Shown piece by piece: positions 1 to 10,226 of a stretch of 64,000 nt of DNA (its first letter is position 1; every line of letters begins with the position of its first letter). Both the position numbers and the translations under genes were made by a program. The notes beneath the pieces were generated by a model that saw only the letters and a list, made by a program, of their open reading frames with translations, was not told the DNA's origin and ran no database searches. Source of the stretch: Acidobacteriota bacterium. Its GTDB lineage: Bacteria; Acidobacteriota; Blastocatellia; Pyrinomonadales; Pyrinomonadaceae. The stretch lies in the NCBI GenBank assembly GCA_016700075.1, contig CP065000.1:124001-188000 (forward strand), given 5' to 3'.

Positions 1-864
1 AAACGAATCACCAAGGTCATGATCCGCGACCCTTTTCTGTATTGCGTCGGACGGCAACTCCGGCGTGAGCCACACGAATCGCATCTTTTCTTCTGTCAGG
101 ACGATCTGTTGTGCTGCTTCCAAAAATATCCATCGGCCTTTGCGGTCAATGAACTGTCCCACGCAAAGCACCACGGTTTCAGTTTCTGAAAACCCAAATT
201 TCTCGCGAATTCCCTGTCGTTCGTCGGTGAGCATTTTGGCGTCCGCTATCTCGGCAGGGTCGATAGACGTGTAGGTAACGGGGATGAATTCCAAGTATTT
301 TTTAGGCACCCATTGCGCCAGACGCTCCAATGTGTCGCGATTTGCAGCGAACAGTCGGAGCGATCCGGTCGCCAATAGAAACCGAAGCCTGCCTTTCCAA
401 AGCCATCGGCGCCAAAAAGCGCCGTCAACCAGTGTGTTATGGGAAGTTACAAAGACCTTTCCGCCCAATGCACGCAGCAAAGACAGCAACTGCCACGACT
501 GCCAAGGTGCCGTTTCGATATGCACAACGAACAGCTTTGAACCAACTTTCCGAAAATAATTAAGGATCTCAAATTCTGAACGGACCCTTGTAAGCTGCCG
601 ACGGATCTTCTCGATGACAGAAGTTGCCTGCGCAAGGTCCAACTTATGTTCCAAGAAGTCGATCTTGACACCTGCCGATGTCAAAAATCCGATGATGTCT
701 GACGATGATCCCCGCGGCAATAGAACCGTAATATCCCATAGCTCGCGAGCATATTTCATTATGGAGATGAGATGGATCTGTGCTCCGCCCCATTCTACGT
801 AATTCCATACATAGAATACTTGCGGTCGACTTTCAGCTGTCTTCTTGTGCGACACTTGACGCAT
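1..864 (-). CDS. Glycosyltransferase family 4 (GT-B), C-terminus cut by window edge
   Basis: An open frame of 288 codons runs off the left edge of the window. The N-terminal region reads YVWNYVEWGGAQIHL, with the Gly-Gly pair typical of GT4 nucleotide-sugar transferases. Near residue 215 comes VLCVGQFIDRKGRW, the usual opening of the second Rossmann domain in GT-B enzymes. The probable start is ATG at 864, overlapping the end of the upstream GT2 gene by 32 nt; a GTG at 855 is an in-frame alternative. It is the last visible gene of the exopolysaccharide operon and probably adds a sugar to a lipid-linked repeat unit at the cytoplasmic face of the membrane. Sugar and acceptor cannot be told from sequence. 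The donor-binding C-terminus lies outside the window. Confidence 0.85.
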   Translation of the reverse strand, partial: MRQVSHKKTAESRPQVFYVWNYVEWGGAQIHLISIMKYARELWDITVLLPRGSSSDIIGFLTSAGVKIDFLEHKLDLAQATSVIEKIRRQLTRVRSEFEILNYFRKVGSKLFVVHIETAPWQSWQLLSLLRALGGKVFVTSHNTLVDGAFWRRWLWKGRLRFLLATGSLRLFAANRDTLERLAQWVPKKYLEFIPVTYTSIDPAEIADAKMLTDERQGIREKFGFSETETVVLCVGQFIDRKGRWIFLEAAQQIVLTEEKMRFVWLTPELPSDAIQKRVADHDLGDSF

Positions 865-1762
865 AGATCTCTGATAGCGGCGGTTCCGGCTGGCTTGCTG
901 CCCAGCGTGATTCTTGACTGATCCCAAGGATAACCCTGATGCCGAAGATCACGACCGCAGCAAGGCCCTCGACCTTGTTCGGAGCAACCGCCATCGTAGC
1001 ATTAAATCGTCGACGCAAGGAGTAAGGGCCGAACGGGTCGGAAAAAAGGCGACGGAACTTTTCGGTCAAGGGCAGATTCCGGAATCCGGACGGCGGGTCG
1101 TTCGGTTTGCAAAACACACGTGCCCGCGGTTCGACCAGCAGCTTCCACCCGAGCTTTCTGAGTCGCGGTGTGTATTCTGCATCTCCATACTGAGGGAAAC
1201 GCTTCGAATCCATCAATCCGGCCTCACGAATTGCGCTTGCAGGAAAAAGCACGCAGTTGCCAACTATCATTTCTACGTACCATGGACTTTTGGGGACCGT
1301 CCACACGGTCTGATGAAACCAGTGCCGGTTCCCTCCTTTCCAAAGATCCCATTTAGGCGCGACCTGAAATACTTTATGAGGAGTGCTCCAATCCAAAAGC
1401 AGTCCGCCTACGATGCTGCGCTCGTGTCTTTGGCAGCACTCAACGAGGCGGGCAATAGCGCTTCTATCAAAGATGGAATCATTGTTGCACGTAAGAATAA
1501 GGTCCGGATCGTCGGCCAATGCCGCCGTTATGCCGCGGTTAGTACCTTCTGTAAACCACAGATCGCCGCCGCCGGCGATGATGTTCACATCCGGAAAGTT
1601 CTTCCTAACGGCTTCAGCGGTTCCGTCAGTTGAGCCATCGTCAACAATATAAACACTGACGTCAATTCCCTTTAGGTCGGACCGGAAAATGCTGCTCAGA
1701 AATTGTAGTGTCTCGGCTCGGCGGTTGTGAACAGGCGTCACGATTGCCAGTTTCGTATGCAT
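833..1762 (-). CDS. Glycosyltransferase family 2
   Basis: This 309-residue protein has the GT-A signature of GT2 enzymes: LAIVTPVHNR at the N-terminus, IVDDGSTDGT near residue 40, and NNDS near residue 93 in the place of the metal-binding DxD motif. No membrane segment is seen in the N-terminal catalytic part. It resembles rhamnosyltransferase-like GT2 proteins of capsule and O-antigen clusters. It starts 6 nt after the gmd stop and overlaps the following GT4 gene, so the genes are very likely co-transcribed. The donor may be GDP-fucose, made by the two genes just upstream, but this is inference from context. Confidence 0.88.
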   Translation of the reverse strand: MHTKLAIVTPVHNRRAETLQFLSSIFRSDLKGIDVSVYIVDDGSTDGTAEAVRKNFPDVNIIAGGGDLWFTEGTNRGITAALADDPDLILTCNNDSIFDRSAIARLVECCQRHERSIVGGLLLDWSTPHKVFQVAPKWDLWKGGNRHWFHQTVWTVPKSPWYVEMIVGNCVLFPASAIREAGLMDSKRFPQYGDAEYTPRLRKLGWKLLVEPRARVFCKPNDPPSGFRNLPLTEKFRRLFSDPFGPYSLRRRFNATMAVAPNKVEGLAAVVIFGIRVILGISQESRWAASQPEPPLSEIYASSVAQEDS

Positions 1763-1768
1763 GAGTTC

Positions 1769-2863
1769 TTACCGGCTATTATTGCTTTCGGCAAGGAGGT
1801 CGGCCTCTATCATCAAGGACGCAAGATCTGAGAAGCGGGTCGTTGCCTCCCAACCTAGAAGCCGTTTTGCCTTTGACGCATCGCCGATCAGGCGGTCAAC
1901 CTCGGTCGGCCTAAAGTACTTTTCATTGATGTCTACGACTAGGTCACCCGCCTTTAGCGTGGTCGAAATACCGAATTCGTTCTCGAGTACAGATGCATCC
2001 ACGGAATGAACCAGCCCTTGTTCATCAACACCCGATCCCCGCCAATCGATCGCGATACCCAGCCTAAGAAATACAGCTTCAACAAACTCACGCACGGAAT
2101 GTTCTTCGCCTGTCGCAAGGACAAAATCCTCAGCGGATCCGTGCTGCAGCATTCTCCACATACCGTCGCAAAATTCAGGAGCATAACCCCAATCGCGGCG
2201 AGCATTCAGGTTGCCGAGGCTGATGGTGCTTCCCCGCCCCAAAACTAATTGGGCAACGCCACGTGTGATCTTCTTCGTGACGAAAGTGTTGCCCCGCCTC
2301 GGAGATTCATGATTGAACAAGATCCCGTTTACGGCAAATATTCCGTAGGCCTCACGATAATTCACTATGGTCCAGTATGCGAAGAGTTTTGAAACCCCAT
2401 AAGGCGAACGCGGATAGAACGGTGTTGTTTCAGATTGCGGGACCTCCTGTACCAAACCGTACAACTCCGACGTAGAAGCCTGATAGAATTTCACGTGTCT
2501 TAGGCCGGTCTCGCGGATCGCATCCAGGAACCGGAGCGTTCCCAAAGCATCCACTTGAGCAGTGTAATCGGGGATCTCAAACGACACCTTTACATGACTC
2601 TGAGCCGCCAGATTATAGATCTCGTCAGGCTCGGTCTTATCAAGCAGTCGGTTCAGACTGCTTGGGTCGATCAGGTCGCCGAAGTGAAGAAAAAGGCGCT
2701 TGTCGAGTATCTCCGGGTCTTTGTAAAGATGATCAATACGGCCTGTATTAAAAGAGCTGGAACGTCGAATGATCCCATGCACCTCATAGCCCTTTTCAAG
2801 AAGAAGCTCTGCGAGATAGCTTCCGTCCTGCCCTGTAATGCCTGTCACTAATGCCTTCTTCAT
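1769..2863 (-). CDS. gmd: GDP-mannose 4,6-dehydratase
   Basis: The 364-residue protein begins [19 protein letters not shown], the NAD(P)-binding glycine-rich motif of the short-chain dehydrogenase/reductase fold, followed by the Gmd-typical [17 protein letters not shown]. The catalytic YxxxK is seen as YGVSK near residue 155, preceded by the Ser/Thr-Glu pair in STSELYG. Gmd converts GDP-D-mannose to GDP-4-keto-6-deoxymannose, the first step to GDP-L-fucose. The gene starts 2 nt after the stop of the GDP-fucose synthase gene, so the two consecutive pathway enzymes are encoded together. Length agrees with the family. Confidence 0.97.
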   Translation of the reverse strand: MKKALVTGITGQDGSYLAELLLEKGYEVHGIIRRSSSFNTGRIDHLYKDPEILDKRLFLHFGDLIDPSSLNRLLDKTEPDEIYNLAAQSHVKVSFEIPDYTAQVDALGTLRFLDAIRETGLRHVKFYQASTSELYGLVQEVPQSETTPFYPRSPYGVSKLFAYWTIVNYREAYGIFAVNGILFNHESPRRGNTFVTKKITRGVAQLVLGRGSTISLGNLNARRDWGYAPEFCDGMWRMLQHGSAEDFVLATGEEHSVREFVEAVFLRLGIAIDWRGSGVDEQGLVHSVDASVLENEFGISTTLKAGDLVVDINEKYFRPTEVDRLIGDASKAKRLLGWEATTRFSDLASLMIEADLLAESNNSR

Positions 2864-2865
2864 CT

Positions 2866-3849
2866 TCAGTATTTTCGACTCGATGTTCGCAAGATCGTAT
2901 TGTCTTTCAATGTATAAAGTTTATATACCTCTTCAAGCCCGGCCCTTAGTTCGACGTCAGGTTTCCAGCCTAGAGAATTAATACGGCTGCTGTCCATCAG
3001 CTTTCTGTGAGTACCGTCAGGTTTCGAGGTGTCGTAAACGATCTCTCCATTAAATCCCGCGATATCCGAGATCATGATACTGAGCTCACTGATGGAAACC
3101 TCTTTGCCGGTTCCTACGTTCAAATGGGATATCCCTGAATCATAAATATCCCCCGCTTCAATACGCTCTATCGCAAAAACGATAGCGTTCGCGAGGTCAC
3201 TGACATGCATGAATTCGCGGAGCGGACGGCCTGTGCCCCAAATAGTGACCTTAGATTCACCTTTTACCTTTGCCGCATGGATCTTGTTGATCAATCCAGG
3301 TATAACGTGCGATGTCTCGGCATCAAAATTATCATTTGGGCCGTATAGATTGGTAGGCATCAGCGAAAAGAAATTATCTCCGTACTGACGATAATAATTC
3401 TCGCAAAGCTTCAAGCCGGCGATCTTGGCTATAGCATATGGTTCATTTGTCGCCTCCAACTCGCCCGTTAACAGATCCTCTTCTCTCATTGGCTGTGATG
3501 CGGCCTTCGGATAAATGCAGGAACTTCCCAGGAAGATCAACTTTTTGACGCGAGCTTCATGGGCGGCGTTTATAACATTGGCCGCAATCATCAGATTCTG
3601 ATATAGAAACTCGGCTCGGTAGGTATCGTTCGCGAGAATTCCGCCTACGCGAGCGGCCGCTACGATAACTACATCGACAGCATTCGCCGTGAAAAAGTCA
3701 TTTGTCTGCTTTTGGTCGACAAGATCCAATACGCCTGAAGTGGGAGCGATCATGCCGCCTACCCTTTCGGATCTGAGGCGTTCGCAAACAGCGCTCCCAA
3801 CCAACCCGGAACCGCCAAGGATCAAGACCTTTTTATCCTCAAGATCCAT
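2866..3849 (-). CDS. fcl: GDP-L-fucose synthase
   Basis: The 327-residue SDR-type protein starts with [15 protein letters not shown] and carries LGSSCIYPK, the Ser-Ser-Cys-Ile-Tyr-Pro stretch characteristic of GDP-fucose synthase, plus the YAIAK catalytic tetrad motif near residue 138. It performs epimerisation and reduction of GDP-4-keto-6-deoxymannose to GDP-L-fucose (also called WcaG). It lies between the tyrosine autokinase gene (20 nt upstream) and gmd (2 nt downstream). The order fcl-gmd within an export operon implies a fucose-containing, or fucose-derived, extracellular polysaccharide. Confidence 0.95.
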   Translation of the reverse strand: MDLEDKKVLILGGSGLVGSAVCERLRSERVGGMIAPTSGVLDLVDQKQTNDFFTANAVDVVIVAAARVGGILANDTYRAEFLYQNLMIAANVINAAHEARVKKLIFLGSSCIYPKAASQPMREEDLLTGELEATNEPYAIAKIAGLKLCENYYRQYGDNFFSLMPTNLYGPNDNFDAETSHVIPGLINKIHAAKVKGESKVTIWGTGRPLREFMHVSDLANAIVFAIERIEAGDIYDSGISHLNVGTGKEVSISELSIMISDIAGFNGEIVYDTSKPDGTHRKLMDSSRINSLGWKPDVELRAGLEEVYKLYTLKDNTILRTSSRKY

Positions 3850-3869
3850 TTAAAAACGCAGAACGCAGA

Positions 3870-6344
3870 TCAGGCTTCGTCGCTCTGGCCGTAACCGCCC
3901 TTGTGATAGTAGCTCTGGTAGTAGTAGTAATTGTCCTTCGTGTTGAGGTTGACGTTATTCAATACGACACCGAATACCTTTGCCCCGATCTCGTTCAGAA
4001 GCATACGTGATTTCTTCACCACTTGCCTTGAACTGACGCCGGCGTTTACGACCAAGATCACGCCGTCCACCATAGACGCGATAAGAACTCCGTCAGTGAA
4101 TGACGCTATCGGAGGCGAATCGAGAACAACGTGCGTGAACTTGGTCCGCAGCATATCCAACAGTAGGGCCATCTGCTCAGAACCGATCAGTTCGGCAGGA
4201 TTCGGCGGGATCGGCCCCGAAGGCATCACATGGACGCGAGTCGTTTTATCAACCAAAATGGCTGCGTCAACTTCTGCGTCGCTGAGTTCGTTCGCCAGCA
4301 GGTTACTGAGTCCCGCTTTGTTCTCCATATTGAATACAGAGTGCAGCCGAGGACGACGCATATCAGCATCGATGATCAGTACTTTGGCTCCTGTTTGGGC
4401 CAGACTTATCGCTGTGTTCGTTGCTGTCGTGGTCTTACCTTCAGCCGGCAGGCTCGAGGTAATGAGAAGCATTTTTGGCGCGTGGCCCGCGGACGATAAC
4501 AGGATCGAAGTTCTTAGATGGCGATAAGCTTCTGCCAACGCGGAACGAGGGTCTGCGCTAATAAGGAGAGGCGAACCCGGCGGTGCTTCCTCGCCTTCCC
4601 CGCTTCCGACAAGCAATAGCTTCCGTTTTGGTAGCGAGTCCACGGTCGGTATAGCAGCCAGAGCCGGAAGCTGCAGATAGCTCTCGATCTCTTCCACAGA
4701 ACGAATTGTGTCGTCTAGGTATTCGAGGAAAAGTGCCAGCCCCATACCGAAAACCGTTGAAAGCAGAAGTGCCAGCGACACAGTCATTAATCGCCGCGGC
4801 GAAACAGCGGTTTCCGACGGAATGGCAATTTCAATGACGCTAATGTTGTTGTCTGAGCCTTGGGCCGCAACGTCGTTGCCGCTTACCTGCTTTCTTAGGT
4901 TGTCAAGAAAACCCTTGTTCGTGTCTATATTCTGCTGCAACAGCTTGATATTGACAGCACTCTGATTCTGAGCCTGCGCCTCGTTATATTGCTTCTCAAA
5001 ATCTGCCCTGATCTTATCTTCTTGGCTCTTTGCCTGAAGATATTTGGTCCGCAGGTTTTCGAGCATGCCCTTCGAAGTGCGTTTTCTATACTCCGCAAGG
5101 TCTGCATTGAATTTGGCGGCGGCTCGGTCTATTGAGTCCTCGTAACTCTTGAGCTGGGCGTCAATTTCCCGGATCTCGGGGGCGCCTTCCTGAAACTCCT
5201 GCAGTTTCGAAGCTCTGAGCTGACGCAGGTCGGCCATCTTCTTCAGGATATCTGCTCTGAAAACGCGGATATTGTTCTCCTGTTCCGTGATGAACCGCGC
5301 AGACTGCTCCTCAGCAAGCGCGTTTACCTTGTCCGGAGAATTAGCCACGGCGAGGTAATTCGCCTCGGCATTTTTTCGCTGATTTTCTGCCTCCAGCAGC
5401 TGTTTATTCAGCCCCGACAATCGGTCGATGACAATGGTCTGCTCGCCTTCGGTTTTCAGGATGCCCGCGTTCTGCGTCAGGTCAACGAGCTTTTCCTCGT
5501 CCCTTTGAACGTCGGCCTGAAGGTTTGCAATGCGTTCCTGAAGGAAGTCATTCGTCTTGCGGCTGGTGCCCGAACGCTTCTCTTGATTCAGTGTTGTGAA
5601 CGTTCCTGCAATAGCATTCGAAACGAACGCTGCTACCTCAGCACTCGTGTGCCTGAACGTAATATCGATCAAACGGGTGTCCCGCACGGATGAACGAGTT
5701 TCTCTTACAGGCTCCACATCCAGATTCCTCTTGATGAAATCTACAAATGGTGCGAGTTTTATCGCTTCCTCAATCTCCTCTGTGGTTGCAAGGCCGTCTA
5801 AAGAAGGCAGTTGGGTTGATGAAGATGTTTTGCCGTCCGCACTTGTTGCTAAACCCAACGTTCGCAAGATCGAGTTCAAGGCAGAGCCGGTCGATTCTTC
5901 TTTCGCGGATAGGAAATCTTTGTTGTTTTCGAGGTTGTTCTCCTTAATGACCCTGCGCAAAAGGCCGTCGCTGCGTAATAGCTGAAGCTGAGTATTAAAG
6001 TATGCCGGATCCGGGTTCGAGATCGGCCTGGCCCTATCGGAGGTCACCAATTCGGGGTTTACCTGCTCCAGATCGACCTGAACAACGGAGCGCGAGGCAT
6101 AAACGTTCGGCTTGCGAGCCATGTAGATCGCGGTCAAAGTGGTGATCAACGCGGCAAGGCCTATCACCAGCCACAAACGCTTTCTGATCGCTCTCCAATA
6201 ATCAAGAAGGCGAAAATCCGCCGCTGCAGATTCGCCGCGATATGACGGATACTGTCCGGGAACGGCAGGCCTGTAATCGAAGGGCCGCTCAAGCTCAAGA
6301 TTGTCAGCCGGTAGATTTTTTGTAATGTCTCGCGATTCTTGCAT
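3870..6344 (-). CDS. Wzc-like polysaccharide co-polymerase / tyrosine autokinase
   Basis: This 824-residue protein fuses a Wzz chain-length domain with a BY-kinase. A first membrane segment lies near residues 60-77 (VIGLAALITTLTAIYMA), followed by a long periplasmic coiled-coil region and a second membrane segment near residue 520. The cytoplasmic kinase part has Walker A (LPAEGKTTTATN, about residue 631), Walker A' (VLIIDADMRRPRLH) and Walker B (HVVLDSPP). The C-terminus carries a tyrosine cluster (DNYYYYQSYYHKGGYG), the usual autophosphorylation tail. It controls polymer length and export together with the Wza-like protein encoded 12 nt upstream. No cognate phosphatase gene is visible in this window. 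Confidence 0.95.
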   Translation of the reverse strand: MQESRDITKNLPADNLELERPFDYRPAVPGQYPSYRGESAAADFRLLDYWRAIRKRLWLVIGLAALITTLTAIYMARKPNVYASRSVVQVDLEQVNPELVTSDRARPISNPDPAYFNTQLQLLRSDGLLRRVIKENNLENNKDFLSAKEESTGSALNSILRTLGLATSADGKTSSSTQLPSLDGLATTEEIEEAIKLAPFVDFIKRNLDVEPVRETRSSVRDTRLIDITFRHTSAEVAAFVSNAIAGTFTTLNQEKRSGTSRKTNDFLQERIANLQADVQRDEEKLVDLTQNAGILKTEGEQTIVIDRLSGLNKQLLEAENQRKNAEANYLAVANSPDKVNALAEEQSARFITEQENNIRVFRADILKKMADLRQLRASKLQEFQEGAPEIREIDAQLKSYEDSIDRAAAKFNADLAEYRKRTSKGMLENLRTKYLQAKSQEDKIRADFEKQYNEAQAQNQSAVNIKLLQQNIDTNKGFLDNLRKQVSGNDVAAQGSDNNISVIEIAIPSETAVSPRRLMTVSLALLLSTVFGMGLALFLEYLDDTIRSVEEIESYLQLPALAAIPTVDSLPKRKLLLVGSGEGEEAPPGSPLLISADPRSALAEAYRHLRTSILLSSAGHAPKMLLITSSLPAEGKTTTATNTAISLAQTGAKVLIIDADMRRPRLHSVFNMENKAGLSNLLANELSDAEVDAAILVDKTTRVHVMPSGPIPPNPAELIGSEQMALLLDMLRTKFTHVVLDSPPIASFTDGVLIASMVDGVILVVNAGVSSRQVVKKSRMLLNEIGAKVFGVVLNNVNLNTKDNYYYYQSYYHKGGYGQSDEA

Positions 6345-6356
6345 GCCGGTAGTTAA

Positions 6357-7298
6357 TTACGGTATTCGATAGATCGCGCTCGGGATCGACGACCTTAGCG
6401 AGTTTGCGACTCCCTGAAGTATGGATTTGACCCTGTCCTCACTAACGGCAACTATGTCGTTCGGTTCAAGGAACGGATCATTGATCTTGCCTTTGTCTAT
6501 CTGGTTGAGGTCCAGAATGATCTCTTGCCGCTCAAGTGAGCCCTGAGTTTGCCGAAGAATACGGACGCGGTCTTTTTTCGCCGTTGGTTTTAAACCTTCG
6601 GACGAGGCAAGGGCCTGCGTCAATGTAATAGGCTCGCGAACACGGATCGATCCTTGTTTATTTACGTTTCCGTAAACATAGATGATGTCCGCGTCGAGAA
6701 CGGAGACAATGTCGCCGGGCTGAAGCCAAAATGTACGCTTCCCTTCCTGAATATCCCTTATTTTGAAATCAACGACCGCCAGATCGTCATCACCGTCATT
6801 TTCCAGCTGACATCCGAATGTGTTTCCGGGTCTCGCAACGATAATCCGCGTGCCGGCCTCTTTATTTGGGCCGCCGGCCATTGCGAGCAATTCAAGCAGA
6901 TGTACCTTGCGGCTAAGAAAAAAGCTTCCCGGCTTTTCAACAGCACCGATCACGCCGACAGGTTGCGACCGCTGTTCGGCGACCACGACATTCACCTGAG
7001 GGTCGCGAAGATATTTTTCCCGATAAGCTTCAGCGATCGCGACGGCCAATTCACGATCCGTCTTGCACACGGCGACGACGGGGTTTTCAAGCCTGAACAG
7101 CGTGATCGTTCCTGCAGGGCTCACGGAAACACGCTGGTTCAATTCCGGATGCCGGAATACCTGAATATCGAGAACATCCTGAAATCCGATCCGATATCGG
7201 TCTGAGGTGTTCGCTGCCGAACCCGGCATTTGAGCGAAAGAGGCGACCGCCATGAGCGGCAACGTCAAAAGGCCCAATAAAGCTCTAAAATCGAACAT
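6357..7298 (-). CDS. Wza-like outer-membrane polysaccharide export protein
   Basis: I place the start at the ATG at 7298, because it begins a good signal peptide (MFDFRALLGLLTLPLMAVASFAQ); a longer frame back to 7457 would overlap mutS. The 313-residue product then shows a poly-export domain (YRIGFQDVLDIQVFRHPELNQ) and SLBB-type repeats including VNVVVAEQRSQPVGVIGAV and the VYGNVNKQGSIRV segment. No lipobox cysteine is evident after the signal peptide, unlike E. coli Wza. It should form the periplasmic/outer-membrane export channel. It is the first gene of the operon and is divergently transcribed from mutS across about 150 bp. Confidence 0.9.
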   Translation of the reverse strand: MFDFRALLGLLTLPLMAVASFAQMPGSAANTSDRYRIGFQDVLDIQVFRHPELNQRVSVSPAGTITLFRLENPVVAVCKTDRELAVAIAEAYREKYLRDPQVNVVVAEQRSQPVGVIGAVEKPGSFFLSRKVHLLELLAMAGGPNKEAGTRIIVARPGNTFGCQLENDGDDDLAVVDFKIRDIQEGKRTFWLQPGDIVSVLDADIIYVYGNVNKQGSIRVREPITLTQALASSEGLKPTAKKDRVRILRQTQGSLERQEIILDLNQIDKGKINDPFLEPNDIVAVSEDRVKSILQGVANSLRSSIPSAIYRIP

Positions 7299-7447
7299 AC
7301 GAAAACTACGGTAAATATATGGCCCGCGACCCAATACGGAAAAACAATTTCCGAAAACAAACAGCAATGTTATCAAATGCGGTATGCTTTTGAAACAAGA
7401 GTTTTGAAAGAAAAGCCTATTTCGATAAACTCGAAACAAAGCCAGCA

Positions 7448-10117
7448 ATGCCTCCATCAGAATCCGTAACGCCGATGCTTCGGCAGTATCTTGAAATAAA
7501 GAAGCAATATCCGGGCACCATTCTTTTCTTTCGTCTCGGCGACTTCTATGAGATGTTCAACGAAGACGCGATAGTTGGCTCTCGCGAATTGGAGATCACG
7601 CTTACAGCGAGGCATAAGGACTCCCCAAATCCAATACCAATGTGCGGTGTTCCCTATCATTCAGCATCAGGCTACATCGCTCGCCTTGTCAGGAAAGGCT
7701 ATCGGGTTGCCATATGTGAACAGACCGAGGCGCCGGCAAAAGGCAAAAAGCTGGTTAATCGCGAGGTTGTCAGGGTAATTACGCCCGGAACCGCTATCGA
7801 CCCACAGCTTATCGAATCTAAGGAGACGGTTTACCTTGCTTCGGTCTGCGAGATCAGCGATAGTTTCGGACTCGCAGTTTTGGAAATGTCGTCAGGAAAT
7901 TTTTTTGCCGCTGAATTCTCCGGAACCGGAGCTTGGAATCGCGTTTGCGACCAATTGGACGGCTTTGGCCCGAAGGAACTCCTGTTTCCGGCGGATATGG
8001 GGCCGCGGTTGTCCGGGATCATTTTGGTTGAAACGCCCTCCATGTTCGGAGAAACTCAAGTAGATCCCATATCGGCCGAAGTTCGTAATGTAACCGGCTT
8101 GTCGTTGGAACAACGATATTTTGACGTGAACGAAGCGGAACGTTTGCTTTTGAAACAGTTTGCTGTCGCTTCACTTGAGTCTTACTCACTTTCGGGGCGT
8201 CCGGCCGCAGTGGCGGCCGCCGGGGCATGCCTGCGATATGTTCAGGAGACACAGAAGGCAGCTGCAGAGCACATCTTTGAGATCTCCTATATCGAGGCCC
8301 TTGATTCTATGGTCCTCGACTCATTGACCCTCAGAAATCTGGAGATCTTCAGTTCCCGCGGTGACACATCAAAGGGCTCGCTGTTTGCGACCATTGATGA
8401 AACTGTAACGGGAATGGGGGCAAGATTGCTGAAAACTTGGCTGCAGCGGCCTTCCCTTAAGCGAAGTGAGATCCAAGCACGATCATCGGCAGTCGCAGAA
8501 CTTGGTGATTCGCTTCTCCGTGATAGTTTGCGAAACAACCTGAAGAAGGTTGCAGACATAGATCGCCTTGTCGGCAGAATTAATCTTGGAACAGCGACTC
8601 CCAGAGATGTCGTCTCGCTCAGATCTTCGTTGAGGAATGCACCCCAGATCCGCGATCTGATCTCGGATGCCGGATCAATGCTGCTCCAAGTGCTCGGTGA
8701 GAACGTAAAGGATCATTCGGCCTTGGTTGACCTTCTTGAGCGTTCGATCAACGATGAGCCCCCTGCCTCGGTAAACGATATGGGCGTTATCCGAGACGGA
8801 TTCAATGCGGAGCTTGATGAATTGCGAAGGATCGCGGGGTCCGTAAAATCATCCATTGCCGAATTCGAAGGCAGGGAGCGTGTCAGGACCGGCATTCCAA
8901 ATCTTAAGATCCGCTATAACAACGTTTTTAACTACTACATCGAAGTTTCGAAAGCCAACCTCGAAAAGGTGCCGGACGACTATCATCGACGCCAGACGCT
9001 TGCCAACGCGGAACGATACACAACACCTCAGCTGAAAGAGTGGGAAGACAAGGTTCTCAATGCAGAGGATCGGATGCTTCAGTTGGAAGTCGAACTTTTC
9101 CAGCAAGTTAAAGAAGCGATCCGTCGCGACACGAGAGAGCTGCAGACAACGGCGAGGGTTTTCGCCACCATCGACTCACTGTGCTCACTTGCGGAGACGG
9201 CAGTCAAGCGAAACTACGTCTGTCCGGAGATACACGACGGAGATGCTATCGAGATACGCAAGGGTCGTCATCCTATTGTTGAATCCGCGTTGGGCGATAG
9301 CTTTGTTTCGAATGACATTTTGCTGAACAACTCGACGGACCGTCTGCTGATCATCACCGGGGCGAATATGGGCGGAAAATCGACTGTTCTCCGTCAAACC
9401 GCTCTTATCCAGATCCTCGCGCAGATCGGATCGTTCGTTCCGGCATCTTTTGCAAGGCTGCCTATTGTCGATCGCGTTTGGACACGTGTAGGGGCCTCGG
9501 ACGACCTTGCGTCGGGCCGCTCAACGTTCATGGTAGAGATGACCGAAACTGCGTCCATACTGCGAAACGCAACGCCCAGAAGCTTGGTGATCTTGGACGA
9601 GATCGGCAGAGGGACGTCCACGTTCGACGGTATGGCGATAGCTTGGGCGGTAGCGGAGTATCTGCACAATTCGCCTGATCATTCCGCCAAGACAATGTTT
9701 GCGACACATTATCACGAACTGACGGAACTCGCCGATATGCTACCCGGTGCGAAAAATTATCAGATGGCCGCAACCGAGCGTGAGAACGAGGTCGTGTTCC
9801 TCCATAAGCTTCAGCCCGGCAAAGCGTCAAAGTCATATGGAATTGCTGTTGCGAAGCTGGCGGGACTGCCCCAAAAGGTCATACAGCGCGCAGATGAGGT
9901 GTTAGAGAAGCTGGAGAAGTACGAGTTGGCGGTCTTTGAGGGCGAATCGCCCTCTGGTTTCTCCAAAGCGGCCGCGGGAAAGGCTGCCGTACAAAGTTCA
10001 CTCTTTGCCATGGTAAATGAAGCTGCGATCGATGAACTAAGGGCTATCGACATTGAGACGTTGAGTTCTGAGGAGTCCAAGAAGGTCTTGGCCAGCGTCA
10101 AGTCCAAGATAATGTAA
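7448..10117 (+). CDS. mutS: DNA mismatch repair ATPase MutS
   Basis: The 889-residue protein has the complete MutS layout. The mismatch-recognition motif FFRLGDFYEMF lies near residue 27, with the Phe-x-Glu of the lesion wedge as FYE. The ATPase Walker A is GANMGGKST near residue 637, followed by VWTRVGASDDLASGRSTFMVEM and LVILDEIGRGTSTFDG. The C-terminal helix-turn-helix region follows. It recognises base mismatches and small loops and recruits MutL; no mutL lies nearby. The length is typical. It is transcribed away from the exopolysaccharide operon. Confidence 0.98.
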   Translation: MPPSESVTPMLRQYLEIKKQYPGTILFFRLGDFYEMFNEDAIVGSRELEITLTARHKDSPNPIPMCGVPYHSASGYIARLVRKGYRVAICEQTEAPAKGKKLVNREVVRVITPGTAIDPQLIESKETVYLASVCEISDSFGLAVLEMSSGNFFAAEFSGTGAWNRVCDQLDGFGPKELLFPADMGPRLSGIILVETPSMFGETQVDPISAEVRNVTGLSLEQRYFDVNEAERLLLKQFAVASLESYSLSGRPAAVAAAGACLRYVQETQKAAAEHIFEISYIEALDSMVLDSLTLRNLEIFSSRGDTSKGSLFATIDETVTGMGARLLKTWLQRPSLKRSEIQARSSAVAELGDSLLRDSLRNNLKKVADIDRLVGRINLGTATPRDVVSLRSSLRNAPQIRDLISDAGSMLLQVLGENVKDHSALVDLLERSINDEPPASVNDMGVIRDGFNAELDELRRIAGSVKSSIAEFEGRERVRTGIPNLKIRYNNVFNYYIEVSKANLEKVPDDYHRRQTLANAERYTTPQLKEWEDKVLNAEDRMLQLEVELFQQVKEAIRRDTRELQTTARVFATIDSLCSLAETAVKRNYVCPEIHDGDAIEIRKGRHPIVESALGDSFVSNDILLNNSTDRLLIITGANMGGKSTVLRQTALIQILAQIGSFVPASFARLPIVDRVWTRVGASDDLASGRSTFMVEMTETASILRNATPRSLVILDEIGRGTSTFDGMAIAWAVAEYLHNSPDHSAKTMFATHYHELTELADMLPGAKNYQMAATERENEVVFLHKLQPGKASKSYGIAVAKLAGLPQKVIQRADEVLEKLEKYELAVFEGESPSGFSKAAAGKAAVQSSLFAMVNEAAIDELRAIDIETLSSEESKKVLASVKSKIM

Positions 10118-10186
10118 CAGCAGGAAGAACATGATTTGGATCATCACTGACGCACAGTTGAGTAAATTTTCATTTCCCTCGGCGAC

Positions 10187-10214
10187 TTGGTAAACTTACG
10201 TCTGCTCGCATAAT
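10187..10214 (+). promoter_or_regulatory. Possible sigma-70 promoter for the NagZ-like gene
   Basis: TTGGTA and CATAAT are separated by 16 bp in the short gap after mutS. The predicted transcription start would fall very near the GTG start codon at 10227, which implies a short or absent leader. No Shine-Dalgarno sequence is visible before that GTG. This is a weak assignment. Confidence 0.35.
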
Positions 10215-10226
10215 TTTCTCTTCGTT

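Noticed and set aside
914..1633. 239-codon plus-strand frame opposite the GT2 gene
   Set aside because: The minus-strand frame has clear GT2 motifs and operon context; the plus-strand frame has none.
7299..7457. N-terminal extension of the Wza-like gene to 7457
   Set aside because: It would overlap the mutS start and place 53 residues before a good signal peptide.
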